Positions 8,757 through 18,082 of a stretch of 64,000 bases of DNA are shown piece after piece. Under the pieces are notes generated by a model that was not told where the DNA came from, ran no database searches, and saw only the letters and a list, made by a program, of their open reading frames with translations. The DNA comes from Spirosoma lacussanchae (GTDB lineage: Bacteria; Bacteroidota; Bacteroidia; Cytophagales; Spirosomataceae), in assembly GCF_005870035.1 (NCBI RefSeq), contig NZ_SWJG01000002.1, positions 310,001 through 374,000 of the forward strand. The letters are read 5' to 3'. The translations under genes were made by a program, and so were the position numbers. The stretch's first letter is position 1. Each line of letters opens with the position of its first letter.

Positions 8757-10262
8757 TTATCGTTCCAGTTTGAAGTTCGGGTCGAGCCTGACGCGGGTTG
8801 GGCGGTTGGCAATGTCCCAGCCGGTGAGGTACATCCAGCGGGCTATGTTGGTCACTTTGCCGGTGTCGATGCGCTCGGGTTCGTCTTTGGGGGTATGATA
8901 GTCGGGGTGAAGCAGGCTCGTAAACGCAATGGCGGGGATGTTGGCCCGGGCGTAGGGCAGGTGATCACTCCGAAAATACCAGCCTTCGGGGTGCTCCGGT
9001 TTGTCCCATAGCGTGTCGAGCTTGAACCGGGTATTGGCCTGGTTGGCGGCCAGAGCCGCACTGACCAGGTCGGTCGAGTTGCGGTGGGGTGGCTGCTGAC
9101 CCAGGATACAGGCGCTGTCGGGCGCATTACGGCCGATCATTTCGGCGTTCAGTACCGCCACGATCGACCCGCGCGGCACGGTAGGCTTGTCCACGTAATA
9201 GCGCGAACCGAGCAGCCCCCGCTCTTCGGCGCCGTGGAACACAAACAGCGCCGACCGTTTGGCGGGTTGTTTGACAAACGCTCTGGCAATGGCCATCGTG
9301 GCAACGCAGCCGCTGGCATTGTCGTCGGCACCGTTCCAGATCGAATCGCCCGCTACCGCCCGCCGAACGCCATCATGGTCCTGATGGGTGCTGAACAGGA
9401 TGTGCTCCTTCGTCAGCGCAGGATCGGTACCGGCTACTTTGGCGACAATGTTGACCGACGGGTAGCTGAAACTCTCTACGTTGACCACGTTGGTAAACTG
9501 CTGGTTGGGTTGTTTGATCCAGTCGATGGCACTGGCCGGTAACCAGACCGTTGGCGCCTGGGTAAATATGCGCGTGTTAGGGCCGCCCGGCAGGTCGTAG
9601 CGACCGCGTTCCAGCCCCGTTGTCCAGCGCTCGAAATATGACTGAGCCTGCTCGTTAGATACCCATACCACCGCCACGGCACCCGCCTTCACGAGTTCGG
9701 CCGCCCGCCGGGTCATGGTACCGAACAAAAACCGACGGTAGCTCAGCTCGGCCGGGCCGGTTCCCGAAAACAGGATCGCTACGGCTTTGCCTTTAATATC
9801 GACATTGGCCATCTCGCCCGGCGAACCCGTACCGATGAAGACGAGGGGCGCGTCGACCGAGGCAATGGCCGGCGCCAGCAGAAAGGCATCCTGGCCGTGG
9901 GTGAGCTGTCGACTACCAATGGCGAGCCGGCTGGTTTCGGTAATGCGGGTGCGCTGGATGTGAAAGAACTGAAAAAACGTACCGTCATCGCCGGCGGGTT
10001 GCAGGCCCATGGCGCGGAGTTGTTCGGCAATCCAGACCGAGGCTTTCAGCTCATCGAGCGAGCCGGCCTCTCGACCCCGAAAGTGATCGCCCCCCAGGGC
10101 AAACAGGTCGCGTTTGATGTCTGCTTCGCGGATGGCAGCGGCTCCGGCGGGCGAAGCAGGGCGGGCTTTTGACTGAGCATGGGTGCCGGACGGATTGGCC
10201 AGGCTTAGACAGGCACTCAGGGCCGCCAGCAGCAAGGTTCGTTGACTGTACAGGTGAATCAT
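8757..10262 (-). CDS. M28 family zinc aminopeptidase, secreted
   Basis: A 501-residue protein from the ATG at 10262, which begins a signal peptide (LYSQRTLLLAALSACLSLA). The M28 metal-binding set is visible in order: His and Asp in STHQDHDG (about residue 291), Asp in NGADDNASGC (about 311), Glu-Glu in HGAEERGLLGS (about 344), Asp in LNAEMIGRN and the late His in RSDHLPYARANIPAIAF. A protease-associated-like insert precedes it (DIKGKAVAILFSGTGPAEL). The enzyme would trim peptides in the periplasm or outside the cell. The longer frame up to 10418 lacks a plausible export signal. Confidence 0.85.
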   Translation of the reverse strand: MIHLYSQRTLLLAALSACLSLANPSGTHAQSKARPASPAGAAAIREADIKRDLFALGGDHFRGREAGSLDELKASVWIAEQLRAMGLQPAGDDGTFFQFFHIQRTRITETSRLAIGSRQLTHGQDAFLLAPAIASVDAPLVFIGTGSPGEMANVDIKGKAVAILFSGTGPAELSYRRFLFGTMTRRAAELVKAGAVAVVWVSNEQAQSYFERWTTGLERGRYDLPGGPNTRIFTQAPTVWLPASAIDWIKQPNQQFTNVVNVESFSYPSVNIVAKVAGTDPALTKEHILFSTHQDHDGVRRAVAGDSIWNGADDNASGCVATMAIARAFVKQPAKRSALFVFHGAEERGLLGSRYYVDKPTVPRGSIVAVLNAEMIGRNAPDSACILGQQPPHRNSTDLVSAALAANQANTRFKLDTLWDKPEHPEGWYFRSDHLPYARANIPAIAFTSLLHPDYHTPKDEPERIDTGKVTNIARWMYLTGWDIANRPTRVRLDPNFKLER

Positions 10263-10386
10263 TGTCAGGATGTATTGGGCAGAAACAGGATGAAAAGCAA
10301 AGCTAATGGCCCGGCGCAGATGATTGGTGCCAATCCGTAAAATACTGGCCGATCCATGTGTATATTGGCTCTTCAATCTTCCCCCT

Positions 10387-11943
10387 ATGAAATTCGCCCT
10401 GTTGTGTGCCCTCCTCATCAGCAGCCACTGCCTGATGGCCCAGTCAAAAACCCGGCAGGCCGACCCGGCCGTAGCGTACGACGCTTATGTACAGCAGGCC
10501 GTGCGCGACTGGCACGTTCCGGGCCTCACCGTTACGGTGGTAAAAGACGGGAAGGTGGTGCTCAAGAAAGGCTACGGCGTTCGGGAGCTCAACAAAGCGG
10601 AGCCTGTCAATACGCAGACGCTCTTTGCCATGGCGTCGACCACCAAAGCCATGACAGCGGCTTGTCTCGGTATGCTCGTCGACGAAGGTAAACTCCACTG
10701 GGACGATCCGGTACTTACTTACCTGCCCAATTTCCAGCTGTACGATCCGGCCGTTACGCGCGAGTTGCGGGTGCGCGATCTGCTGACCCATAACACCGGC
10801 GTTGGCAATGCCGACCTGCTCTGGACTATCATGCAGATTCCCTCCGACGAGATTCTGAATCGGATGCGGCTGGTCAAACCGGTATACTCGCTGCGGTCAG
10901 GGTTCATCTACCAGAACATCATGTATCTGGCGGCCGGCAAAGTGGTGGAGAAAGTGAGCGGGCAGCCCTGGGAAACGTTTATCCGACAGCGTATTTTCGA
11001 ACCGCTGGGTATGACCCGTACTAAAGCACTGTTTCGGGAAGTAACCGATCCCAACCGGGCCTGGCCACACGTAGCGGTGAACGATACAGTTCGGGTTGTT
11101 AAAAACAAACGCGAAGAGGGCGCCGTCGACGCGGTAGGGCCAGCCGGGTCGGTCTGGTCATGTTCCGACGATCTGGCCCTCTGGATGCAGTGTATGCTCG
11201 ATTCCGGCCGGTATCGGTCCGGAAATGCTGAATCCAGGCAGCTCCTCAAACCCGCCACCTGGGCCGAGCTGTTCAAGCCGCAGGTAATCGTGACCGATGC
11301 CCAGTTTTACCCCTCGCAGGTGCTGACCAAACCGACCTGGAAAACCTACGCCCTGGGTTGGTTCCAGCACGACTACCGGGGCCATAGGGTCAACTTCCAT
11401 ACCGGGAGTCTGACGGGCATGGTCGCCATGCATGCCCAGCTTCCTGACCAGAAACTGGCTGTTTATATACAGGGTAACCTCGATCATGCCGAACTGCGCC
11501 ACGCGCTCATGTACCGCGCCTTCGATCAGTTTGCGTTGGGAATCAGTCGCGACTGGAACGCCGACCTCTACAAGCTATACAGCGATATACAGCTGCGCCG
11601 GAAAGCAGCCGAGCGCCGGGTCGACAGCCTGCGCGTCAGGAACACAAAACCATCGCTGCCGCTCACGGCCTATGCCGGGCAGTATACGGACCCGCTCTAT
11701 GGCAAGGTCAACGTGAGCGTGCAGGATGATAAGCTCGTCTTTTCGGCGAACGATGTGATGGCCGGTCGGCTCGATCACTGGCATTATGACACGTTCCGGC
11801 TGACCTACAGCAACTTCTGGGAAGGAACCGACGCCGTAGGGTTCATACTCGATTCGCGGGGGAGCGTGGCCCGGCTAAGCTGGGCCGGTACCGAATTGCT
11901 CAAAACGCCCACGCCGACCAGCAAAGGCGTAGCCGAGCGCTAG
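10387..11943 (+). CDS. serine hydrolase (beta-lactamase family) with C-terminal DUF3471-like domain
   Basis: A 518-residue protein from the ATG at 10387, with a signal peptide (FALLCALLISSHCLMAQS). The catalytic motifs are SxxK in ASTTKAMT, YxN in YQN of SGFIYQNIMYLAAG, and HTG in VNFHTGSLTGM. After about residue 430 comes the module LPLTAYAGQYTDPLYGKVNV ... DKLVFSANDVMAGRLDHW, which fits DUF3471, a lipocalin-like add-on frequent in Bacteroidota paralogues. It is likely a periplasmic peptidase or esterase. It diverges from the M28 gene, and a second family member lies at 7554-8726. Confidence 0.85.
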   Translation: MKFALLCALLISSHCLMAQSKTRQADPAVAYDAYVQQAVRDWHVPGLTVTVVKDGKVVLKKGYGVRELNKAEPVNTQTLFAMASTTKAMTAACLGMLVDEGKLHWDDPVLTYLPNFQLYDPAVTRELRVRDLLTHNTGVGNADLLWTIMQIPSDEILNRMRLVKPVYSLRSGFIYQNIMYLAAGKVVEKVSGQPWETFIRQRIFEPLGMTRTKALFREVTDPNRAWPHVAVNDTVRVVKNKREEGAVDAVGPAGSVWSCSDDLALWMQCMLDSGRYRSGNAESRQLLKPATWAELFKPQVIVTDAQFYPSQVLTKPTWKTYALGWFQHDYRGHRVNFHTGSLTGMVAMHAQLPDQKLAVYIQGNLDHAELRHALMYRAFDQFALGISRDWNADLYKLYSDIQLRRKAAERRVDSLRVRNTKPSLPLTAYAGQYTDPLYGKVNVSVQDDKLVFSANDVMAGRLDHWHYDTFRLTYSNFWEGTDAVGFILDSRGSVARLSWAGTELLKTPTPTSKGVAER

Positions 11944-11947
11944 CGAT

Positions 11948-12610
11948 TTACGGCCGCGCATTGGCTTTGGCCAGCACCTCATCGACCGTCAGTACGTCGA
12001 GCGAGGGGGCTACCAGATCGGCCTGGGCCAGTACCTCCGGCGACCCCAGACCAACCACGAACATACCGCCCCGTTTGCCTGCTTCCACGCCGGCAACGGC
12101 GTCTTCAAAAACCACGCATTCGGCCGGCCGGACCTCCAGTTCGGCCGCACCCCTGGTAAACACTTCCGGGTCGGGTTTGCCCTTGCTGATCTTGTTCCCG
12201 TCGATGACCGCGTCGAACACGTCTGACATGCCGATGCGCTCCAGAATGAGCGGAGCGTTTTTACTGACCGATCCCAGTGCCGTTTGCAGGCCCGCTTTGC
12301 GTACCTGCGAGAAAAACGTAGCCACGCCGGGCAGTATATCTTCGGCGGTCATGCGGCTGACCAGATCCAGATACCAGTTATTTTTCTGGGATGCCAGTTC
12401 CAGTTTTTCCTCATCGGGTAAGGTCAGGCCACCGTGGGCCAGTATAATATCCAGCGACTCGGTCCGGCTGACGCCCTTGAGCCGCTCGTTAAACTCTTCC
12501 GAAATGTCGAAACCCAGTTCGTTGGCGAGCCGTTTCCAGGCCTGATAGTGGTACACGGCCGTGTCGACAATGACGCCGTCGAGATCGAATAAAAAAGCCT
12601 TGATGGGCAT
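11948..12610 (-). CDS. pgmB: beta-phosphoglucomutase
   Basis: The product interconverts beta-D-glucose 1-phosphate and glucose 6-phosphate in the cytoplasm, after phosphorolysis of maltose, trehalose or related sugars. It is a HAD-superfamily protein of 220 residues. Nucleophile Asp9 and acid/base Asp11 lie in FLFDLDGVIVDTA, the cap has LKGVSRTESLDIIL, motif 2 is LGSVSKNA, and GKPDPEVF and VFEDAVAGVEAGK follow. LKGVSR..S is diagnostic of beta-PGM among HAD proteins. No GH65 phosphorylase partner is in the window. It ends five bases from the convergent serine hydrolase stop. Confidence 0.9.
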   Translation of the reverse strand: MPIKAFLFDLDGVIVDTAVYHYQAWKRLANELGFDISEEFNERLKGVSRTESLDIILAHGGLTLPDEEKLELASQKNNWYLDLVSRMTAEDILPGVATFFSQVRKAGLQTALGSVSKNAPLILERIGMSDVFDAVIDGNKISKGKPDPEVFTRGAAELEVRPAECVVFEDAVAGVEAGKRGGMFVVGLGSPEVLAQADLVAPSLDVLTVDEVLAKANARP

Positions 12611-12735
12611 AGCGTTTCAGGTTGTAGTAAGCCGTAAAAGTACGGCCTTTTAACGAAAGCGTAGACTTCTGCGACAAGGCTGTGCGCTGCCATAGACGCT
12701 TACTGCCTACAGAGGTATAAAAGGTGCAGCCATGT

Positions 12736-12819
12736 TTGTCATGCTGACGAAGCCGGGTGGCCGGTGCCGAAGCATCTCAGGTAATAGCCCCGAATCCGCT
12801 TCCTTCGTCAGCATGACAA
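12736..12819. repeat. palindromic repeat unit, about 84 bases
   Basis: Exact 17-base inverted arms (12736-12752 and 12803-12819) read TTGTCATGCTGACGAAG and its complement, around a 50-base centre that contains AAGCATCTC. From memory, TCATGCTGA..GAAGCATCT sequences recur between genes in many bacterial genomes as short palindromic or MITE-like units. It sits between two minus-strand genes. Confidence 0.65.
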
Positions 12820-12835
12820 CCAATCATAAGCCTAA

Positions 12836-14707
12836 CTATTTCTTCAGCTCCAGCACAACGGCCGTTTTGGCCGGTAGTTTGATCAGTTTCAGGTCTGACA
12901 GGGTTTCGTCGGTCAGCACGTTACGGGCCGACCGGAATCCGGCCATGCGTTCGGCAAACCGGGCGGTATCGAGCGAAATCTCTTTGTCGTTGGTGTTGCT
13001 GGCTACCATCACGGTTTTGTTGGCATCGTACCGGAAATACACATACGTACCGTCCTGCGGCAGATACTGCATCAGCTTACCGGCATGCAGGGCTGGGGTG
13101 GCCTTGCGGTAAGTGGCCAGCTTGCGCACGAAATCAAACGCGTCGTTCTCGCGTTTGTCGCGACCGGCAGCCGTGAACTTGTTCTCCTTGTCGCCCGGAA
13201 AACCGCCCGGAAAATCGCGCCGTACTTCGGCGTCGGACGGGTTCTTGAAATTCTTCATCAGAATTTCCGTGCCGTAGTACATGCTGGGTATGCCACGTGT
13301 GGTCAGCAGCCAGGTAAGCCCCATCTTGTATTTACTGATGTCTTCACCGATGACCGACAGGTAGCGGTCGGTATCGTGATTGTCGAGGAACGTAACGAGC
13401 TTGCTGGGGTCTGCATAAACGGCATCCTGCGCCAGCGCCTGGTAAAACCGGTTGACGCCATCGTCCCAGCTGAAATTCTGCTTCAGCGCGTCGAGCATGG
13501 CCGAATACACCACAAAATCGAGGCCGCCCGGCTGGTTCGATTTGAACGGAAAATCAATTTTGTTGCGGGTGTAATAGGCCTGATCGACTACATTGTTGAC
13601 CCACGATTCGCCAAAGATGTGGATGTTCGGGTATTGCTCCAGCAGGGCCGCGTTGCAGCGGTTCATGAATGGCTGGTCGTTGTACATGTACGTGTCGACC
13701 CGCCAGGCATCGACCCCAAATTCTTCGACCGACCAGATCGCGTGCTGAATCAGGAAGTTGGCCAGAAACGGATTGCTCTGGTTGAGGTCGGGCAGGTGCG
13801 GTACGAACCAGCCGTCGAGCGAAACGCGCCGGTCGCTTTCGGCGCCGTGTGGGTCGGTAATGGGCTGGTATTTGTACGACGTATTGGTGTAGGTAGGCCA
13901 TTGGTGGAGCCAGTCTTTCATCGGCATATCTTTCAGGAACCAGTGGTTGATACCGACGTGGTTATACACGGCGTCCTGAACGACCTTGAGGCCGGCGGCA
14001 TGGGCTTTCCGTACAAATTCCTTATACCCTTCGTTGCCACCCACGCGCCGGTCAATGGCGTAGTGATCCGTAAACCCGTACCCATGGTAGGCCGACCGCA
14101 TCAGCCCGCCTTCGTTCGTGAGTGGCTGGTTGTTTTCCAATACGGGGGTAAACCAGATGGCCGTTACGCCGAGGTCTTTCAGGTAGTCGAGATGCTGGGC
14201 AGCTCCGGCCAGGTCGCCCCCGTGGCGGTAAACCGGATTGGCCCGGTCGGCGTTGGGGTCGGCCAGGTCGTCAAATTTGTCGTTGCTGGGGTCGCCGTTG
14301 GCAAAACGGTCGGGCATGGCCAGGTAGATGAAGTCGGCGGCCGTTACGCCCTGGGCTTTCGGCTCGCGGTTGCGGGCTTTCAGTTCAAAGGGCTGGGTCA
14401 GCGTCTGTGTGCCGCGCTTGCCAACCAGTTTCAGTGTGCCGGGGCGGGCCGTCGGGGCAATGGCTAGGTCGAGAAAGGCGTAGTTGGGGTTCTCAACAGT
14501 GTGGGCTTTGACCAGTTTAACCCCGGGGTAGTTGACGGTATAGGTCAGCGTACCGGCGTTGGGACCGTAGACCAGCAGTTGCAGCTTCGGGTTTTTCAGG
14601 CCCACCCACCAGTTGGTTGGGTTCAGCCGCTGGATCTGAGCGGTCTGGGCAAAAGCCGCCAGCGTAGCGGCCAGGGCGCAGATGAGTGTAAACAAAGATC
14701 GTTTCAT
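12836..14707 (-). CDS. secreted GH13 alpha-amylase / neopullulanase (SusA-like)
   Basis: A 623-residue protein with a signal peptide (LFTLICALAATLAAFA). An N-terminal immunoglobulin-like cyclomaltodextrinase domain (NPTNWWVGLKNPKLQLLVYG) is followed by a GH13 barrel. Visible motifs: DAVYNHVG (region I), WRVDTY with the nucleophile Asp (about 337), IFGESW with the acid/base Glu (about 366), and FLDNHDTDR with the third Asp (about 443). This is the arrangement of periplasmic neopullulanases such as SusA, which cut alpha-1,4 links in starch oligosaccharides or pullulan. No SusC/D partner adjoins it. It diverges from a second GH13 gene. Confidence 0.88.
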   Translation of the reverse strand: MKRSLFTLICALAATLAAFAQTAQIQRLNPTNWWVGLKNPKLQLLVYGPNAGTLTYTVNYPGVKLVKAHTVENPNYAFLDLAIAPTARPGTLKLVGKRGTQTLTQPFELKARNREPKAQGVTAADFIYLAMPDRFANGDPSNDKFDDLADPNADRANPVYRHGGDLAGAAQHLDYLKDLGVTAIWFTPVLENNQPLTNEGGLMRSAYHGYGFTDHYAIDRRVGGNEGYKEFVRKAHAAGLKVVQDAVYNHVGINHWFLKDMPMKDWLHQWPTYTNTSYKYQPITDPHGAESDRRVSLDGWFVPHLPDLNQSNPFLANFLIQHAIWSVEEFGVDAWRVDTYMYNDQPFMNRCNAALLEQYPNIHIFGESWVNNVVDQAYYTRNKIDFPFKSNQPGGLDFVVYSAMLDALKQNFSWDDGVNRFYQALAQDAVYADPSKLVTFLDNHDTDRYLSVIGEDISKYKMGLTWLLTTRGIPSMYYGTEILMKNFKNPSDAEVRRDFPGGFPGDKENKFTAAGRDKRENDAFDFVRKLATYRKATPALHAGKLMQYLPQDGTYVYFRYDANKTVMVASNTNDKEISLDTARFAERMAGFRSARNVLTDETLSDLKLIKLPAKTAVVLELKK

Positions 14708-14829
14708 GTAGTGGTTATGCTGAATGAAAATAAGGCCGAACCAGGCGTAGCAGGCGATCTGACCGACGGGCGCCGGTTTGGTTGCCCCCGTTCGCGGCCT
14801 GCCTGCATACCGAGGGGGCTATTCATTGG

Positions 14830-14872
14830 CAAAAATAACCCAAGATTTTCGGCGAAAAAGGCCATAGCTTTG
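14830..14872. promoter_or_regulatory. candidate divergent promoter of the two GH13 genes
   Basis: Two TAnnTTTG elements face opposite ways within 43 bases: TATTTTTG on the minus strand (14837-14830) toward the SusA-like gene, and TAGCTTTG on the plus strand (14865-14872) toward the gene at 14906. The -33 partners are not clear, so this is suggestive only. Close packing would let both genes be controlled together. Confidence 0.35.
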
Positions 14873-14905
14873 CATTATAAATTGTAAACAGCCGTAACCT
14901 CGTTC

Positions 14906-16639
14906 ATGAATACGACGTCCGTTGTCCCCGTAATGGACAAACTTATTATCTACCAGATTTTTACCCGGCTGTTCGGTAACACGAATACCACCAACCGCCC
15001 CCATGGCGACAAATCGGAGAACGGGTCTGGAACATTCGCCGACATCAACGACGCAGCGTTGCGGAGTATTCGGCAGTTTGGGGCCTCGCACGTCTGGTAT
15101 ACGGGTATACTCGAACACGCTACTCAAACCGATTACTCAGCTTACGGGATTCAGCCTCATGATCCGGCCGTGGTTAAAGGCCGTGCTGGCTCTCCCTACG
15201 CGGTCAGCGATTATTACGATGTCAACCCTGATCTGGCCGTTGAGGTACCGAATCGGATGGCCGAATTTGACGCGTTGGTTGAGCGTTCTCATGCGCACGG
15301 ACTGCGGGTCATCATCGACTTCGTACCGAACCACGTGGCCCGGCAGTACCAGTCCGACGCCAAACCGGCGGGCGTGGTCGACCTGGGCGAGCAGGACGAC
15401 ACAACGGTTGGCTTTGCGCCCGATAATAATTTTTATTACCTGCCCGGTCAGACCTTTGTAGCCCCGGCCGGGGATACCAACCGCCCCACATCGCTGCACG
15501 AATACCCGGCCAAGGTTACCGGATCGGGCTCCATTACGGCTACACCCGATAGCAACGACTGGTATGAGACTATAAAGATCAACTACGGGATCAACGTCTT
15601 CGACGGCAGCCGTCATTTCGATCCGATACCGGCCACCTGGCAGCAGATGCTCGACATCCTGCTGTTCTGGGCCGACAAAGGCGTCGATGGGTTCCGGTGC
15701 GACATGGCCCAGCTGGTGCCGGTCGAGTTCTGGCGGTGGGCGATCGGACGGGTGAAGCAACGGTATCCGCGGCTTATTTTCATTGCCGAGATTTACGAGC
15801 CGCACCTGTACCGGCCCTTCATTTTCGACGGTGGGTTTGATTATCTCTACGATAAGGTGGGGCTGTACGATGCACTGCGGGCGTTGATGGAAGGCCACGG
15901 CTCCTGCTACGACCTAACGCGGGTGTGGCAGCAGCAGTCGGGCGATTACGCCCAGCACATGCTCCGCTTTCTGGAAACGCACGACGAGCAACGCATTGCC
16001 TCGCGGTTTTTTGCCAATACCCCCTGGGCGGCTGTGCCGGCCATGACCCTGGCTGCTACCATGCATACCGGGCCGTTTCTGCTGTATTTCGGGCAGGAAG
16101 TAGGGGTTCGGGCCGAGGGTAGCGAAGGATTCAGTGGCGACGACGGCCGCACGACCATCTTCGACTACTGGGGCATTCCCGAATGGCAGGGCTGGCTCAA
16201 CGCGCAGCCCGGCGAGCAGGGCCGTTACGACGGTGGGGGACTCTCCGACGAACAGCGGCAGTTGCGGGCGTTTTACCAGCAGCTCAACCACCTCGTCAAC
16301 GGGTCCGACGCCATCCAGAACGGCTATTTCTACGACCTTCAGTGGGCGAACGACAACGGCCAGAGCAGGGGCTACGACGCCCATCAGCTGTACAGTTACC
16401 TGCGCTATACGGATCGGCAGAAACTGCTGATCGTCTGTAATTTCTCGGCGCATACAACCTACGAAACCACCGTTCAGCTGCCGGACCATGCGTTCGCTAC
16501 CCTGGGGCTGGATCCCATGCGGACTTACCAGTTCACCGATATTTTCCTGAGCGATACGCAGGTTGAGGTTGCTGGGCGAGAAGGGGTTTCGTTGTCATTA
16601 CCACCCCGCAGTGTTCGGGTGCTGGAAATTAAAGCCTGA
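14906..16639 (+). CDS. cytoplasmic GH13 alpha-amylase family enzyme
   Basis: A 577-residue protein without signal peptide. The barrel shows VIIDFVPNHVAR, GFRCDMAQ with nucleophile Asp266, FIAEIYEP with acid/base Glu295, and LETHDEQR with Asp360. The C-terminal region is a typical beta-sandwich (LLIVCNFSAHTTYETTVQLP). An unusual N-terminal part (LIIYQIFTRLFGN, then DYSAYGIQPHDPAVVKGRAGS) belongs to a GH13 group common in Bacteroidota without firm specificity. It is expected to act on alpha-glucan, perhaps internal glycogen or imported maltooligosaccharides. A 62-base gap with a hairpin precedes the next gene. Confidence 0.85.
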   Translation: MNTTSVVPVMDKLIIYQIFTRLFGNTNTTNRPHGDKSENGSGTFADINDAALRSIRQFGASHVWYTGILEHATQTDYSAYGIQPHDPAVVKGRAGSPYAVSDYYDVNPDLAVEVPNRMAEFDALVERSHAHGLRVIIDFVPNHVARQYQSDAKPAGVVDLGEQDDTTVGFAPDNNFYYLPGQTFVAPAGDTNRPTSLHEYPAKVTGSGSITATPDSNDWYETIKINYGINVFDGSRHFDPIPATWQQMLDILLFWADKGVDGFRCDMAQLVPVEFWRWAIGRVKQRYPRLIFIAEIYEPHLYRPFIFDGGFDYLYDKVGLYDALRALMEGHGSCYDLTRVWQQQSGDYAQHMLRFLETHDEQRIASRFFANTPWAAVPAMTLAATMHTGPFLLYFGQEVGVRAEGSEGFSGDDGRTTIFDYWGIPEWQGWLNAQPGEQGRYDGGGLSDEQRQLRAFYQQLNHLVNGSDAIQNGYFYDLQWANDNGQSRGYDAHQLYSYLRYTDRQKLLIVCNFSAHTTYETTVQLPDHAFATLGLDPMRTYQFTDIFLSDTQVEVAGREGVSLSLPPRSVRVLEIKA

Positions 16640-16658
16640 CAAATCGGTACTTTATCCG

Positions 16659-16684
16659 GCTTGCGTCGTCCATACGACGCAAGC
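16659..16684 (+). terminator. intercistronic hairpin
   Basis: An 11-base-pair perfect stem (16659-16669 with 16674-16684) and a four-base loop, between the GH13 stop and the DUF1460 gene. No strong T-run follows, so it could be a weak terminator or a leader structure of the next gene. Confidence 0.45.
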
Positions 16685-16701
16685 ACTTGTTATCTCAATC
16701 T

Positions 16702-17574
16702 ATGAAAAAAAGGTTTACCCTGGGAGTACTTTTAACCATAGCTACGGCTTCGCTGGCTCAGGAACCGACAGCCGTGAAGCTGAGTCAGTGGGCGAGTGCC
16801 GGCGGAAAAACACCCGCCGAAACGGCCGTGCAGGTCGGGAAGCAACTGATCGGTAAGCCGTACGTAGCCAATACGCTCGACCTGAACGCGACCGAGCAGC
16901 TGGTTGTCAATGTAGACGCCTTCGACTGTACGACCTACCTCGAAACGGTGCTGGCGCTTTCACTGGCGCGCTTCGAACTGTCGGCAAAAGCGACGCCCGC
17001 GCAGCTGGAACGCAGCTTTCAGCAGTATCTGACCCAGCTGCGCTACCGCAATGGCCGCATAGACGGGTATGCCAGCCGACTTCATTATTTTTCGGACTGG
17101 CTCCGCGACAACGAACGAAAGGGCTTGCTGACCGACGTTTCCCGCGAACTGCCGGGGGCTATGTCGGTGGCCAAACCAGTGTCATACATGACAACTGCTA
17201 CGTACCGGTACCCGGCCCTGCGCGATCCGGCGGTATACCGGCAGGTGGCGCTGACCGAAGCCGAGCTGAACCAGCAGTCGTTTGCGTTCATCCCCAAAAA
17301 GATTATCCGGCAGGCCGAGAGCCAGCTGCGCGAGGGTGACATTGTGATGCTGACTGCGGCCCGTCCCGGTCTCGATATGAAACACGTTGGACTGGCCGTC
17401 CGTCAGCCCAACGGTCGTATTCACCTCCTGCACGCGTCGTCGGAGCAGGGCCAGGTCATGATTACCACCCAGCCGCTGAGTGACTACGTGCTGTATCATA
17501 AGCGACTATCGGGAATCCGGGTGGCGCGGTTGCGGGCTGGTAGTGGTACGCTCACGGCCGTTATGAATCAGTAG
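16702..17574 (+). CDS. secreted DUF1460 (NlpC/P60-like amidase) protein
   Basis: A 290-residue protein from ATG 16702 with signal peptide FTLGVLLTIATASLAQ. The core VDAFDCTTYLETVLALSLAR carries the DCTT motif of DUF1460, in which Cys is the expected nucleophile of an NlpC/P60-related fold. RLHYFSDWLRDNERKGLLTDV and the later GDIVMLTAARPGLDMKHVGL, with its conserved His, complete the pattern. Members are thought to act as N-acetylmuramoyl-L-alanine amidase-like enzymes on cell-wall peptides in the periplasm. The TTG at 16687 is a weaker start. Confidence 0.8.
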   Translation: MKKRFTLGVLLTIATASLAQEPTAVKLSQWASAGGKTPAETAVQVGKQLIGKPYVANTLDLNATEQLVVNVDAFDCTTYLETVLALSLARFELSAKATPAQLERSFQQYLTQLRYRNGRIDGYASRLHYFSDWLRDNERKGLLTDVSRELPGAMSVAKPVSYMTTATYRYPALRDPAVYRQVALTEAELNQQSFAFIPKKIIRQAESQLREGDIVMLTAARPGLDMKHVGLAVRQPNGRIHLLHASSEQGQVMITTQPLSDYVLYHKRLSGIRVARLRAGSGTLTAVMNQ

Positions 17575-17600
17575 CTTCGCCCCCTTTATCTGAGACTACG

Positions 17601-17634
17601 AACGCCCTGGTCCCGAACGGTACCGGGGCGTTTT
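17601..17634 (+). terminator. rho-independent terminator after the DUF1460 gene
   Basis: Stem 17601-17611 with 17622-17632 (11 pairs including one G-T), followed by T residues on the plus strand. It lies just before the stop of the convergent HsdR-N-like gene. Confidence 0.6.
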
Positions 17635-17635
17635 G

Positions 17636-18082
17636 CTAGGCGCCGAACGCCGGAAAATCGTCGAGAAAACGGATTTCGGCCGTGTCGTGGTCAATGCAGC
17701 AGCAGTAGTGGGTCAGCCCGTTGGAAACAACGATATACGGCGCCCGGTGAATATGGTTGTAGCGGGTAATCTGGTCAAAAACAGCCTGGGTCAGCGGCAC
17801 GTGGGGCGCTTTACATTCAACGACCAGAAACGGCTGGCCCTGCCGGTCGAAGGCCACGACGTCGGTCCGTTTCTGCGTCTGGTTGAGCGTCAGCCCGCCT
17901 TCGGTTCGGATGAGGGCTTTCGGGTAGGCGTAATGCGTCAGCAGCAGATTGACAATGTGTTGCCGAACCCACTCCTCGGGCGAGAGCCGAACATACTTCC
18001 GGCGTAGTAAGTCGAAAATATACGGTTTCCCTTCGACTTGCTTAGTTTTGTGATCAAAAGGGGGCAGGTTCAACGCAAGCAT
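17636..18082 (-). CDS. orphan type I restriction HsdR N-terminal-like protein
   Basis: A 148-residue protein consisting of a single PD-(D/E)XK-type domain of the HSDR_N family. Visible phrases are YVRLSPEEWVRQHIVNLLL, GGLTLNQTQKRTDVVAFD (Asp) and PFLVVECKAPHVPLT (the E-x-K pair). No HsdM or HsdS gene adjoins it, and the translocase part of HsdR is absent, so it is not a working type I restriction system. Stand-alone copies of this domain are common in Bacteroidota, and their role is not established. Confidence 0.75.
   Translation of the reverse strand: MLALNLPPFDHKTKQVEGKPYIFDLLRRKYVRLSPEEWVRQHIVNLLLTHYAYPKALIRTEGGLTLNQTQKRTDVVAFDRQGQPFLVVECKAPHVPLTQAVFDQITRYNHIHRAPYIVVSNGLTHYCCCIDHDTAEIRFLDDFPAFGA

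Noticed and set aside
13085..14467. A 460-codon plus-strand frame
   Set aside because: Antisense to the SusA-like GH13 gene, whose catalytic motifs are complete.
17636..18082. Complete type I restriction-modification system
   Set aside because: Only the N-terminal HsdR-like domain is present; the neighbours are unrelated metabolic genes.
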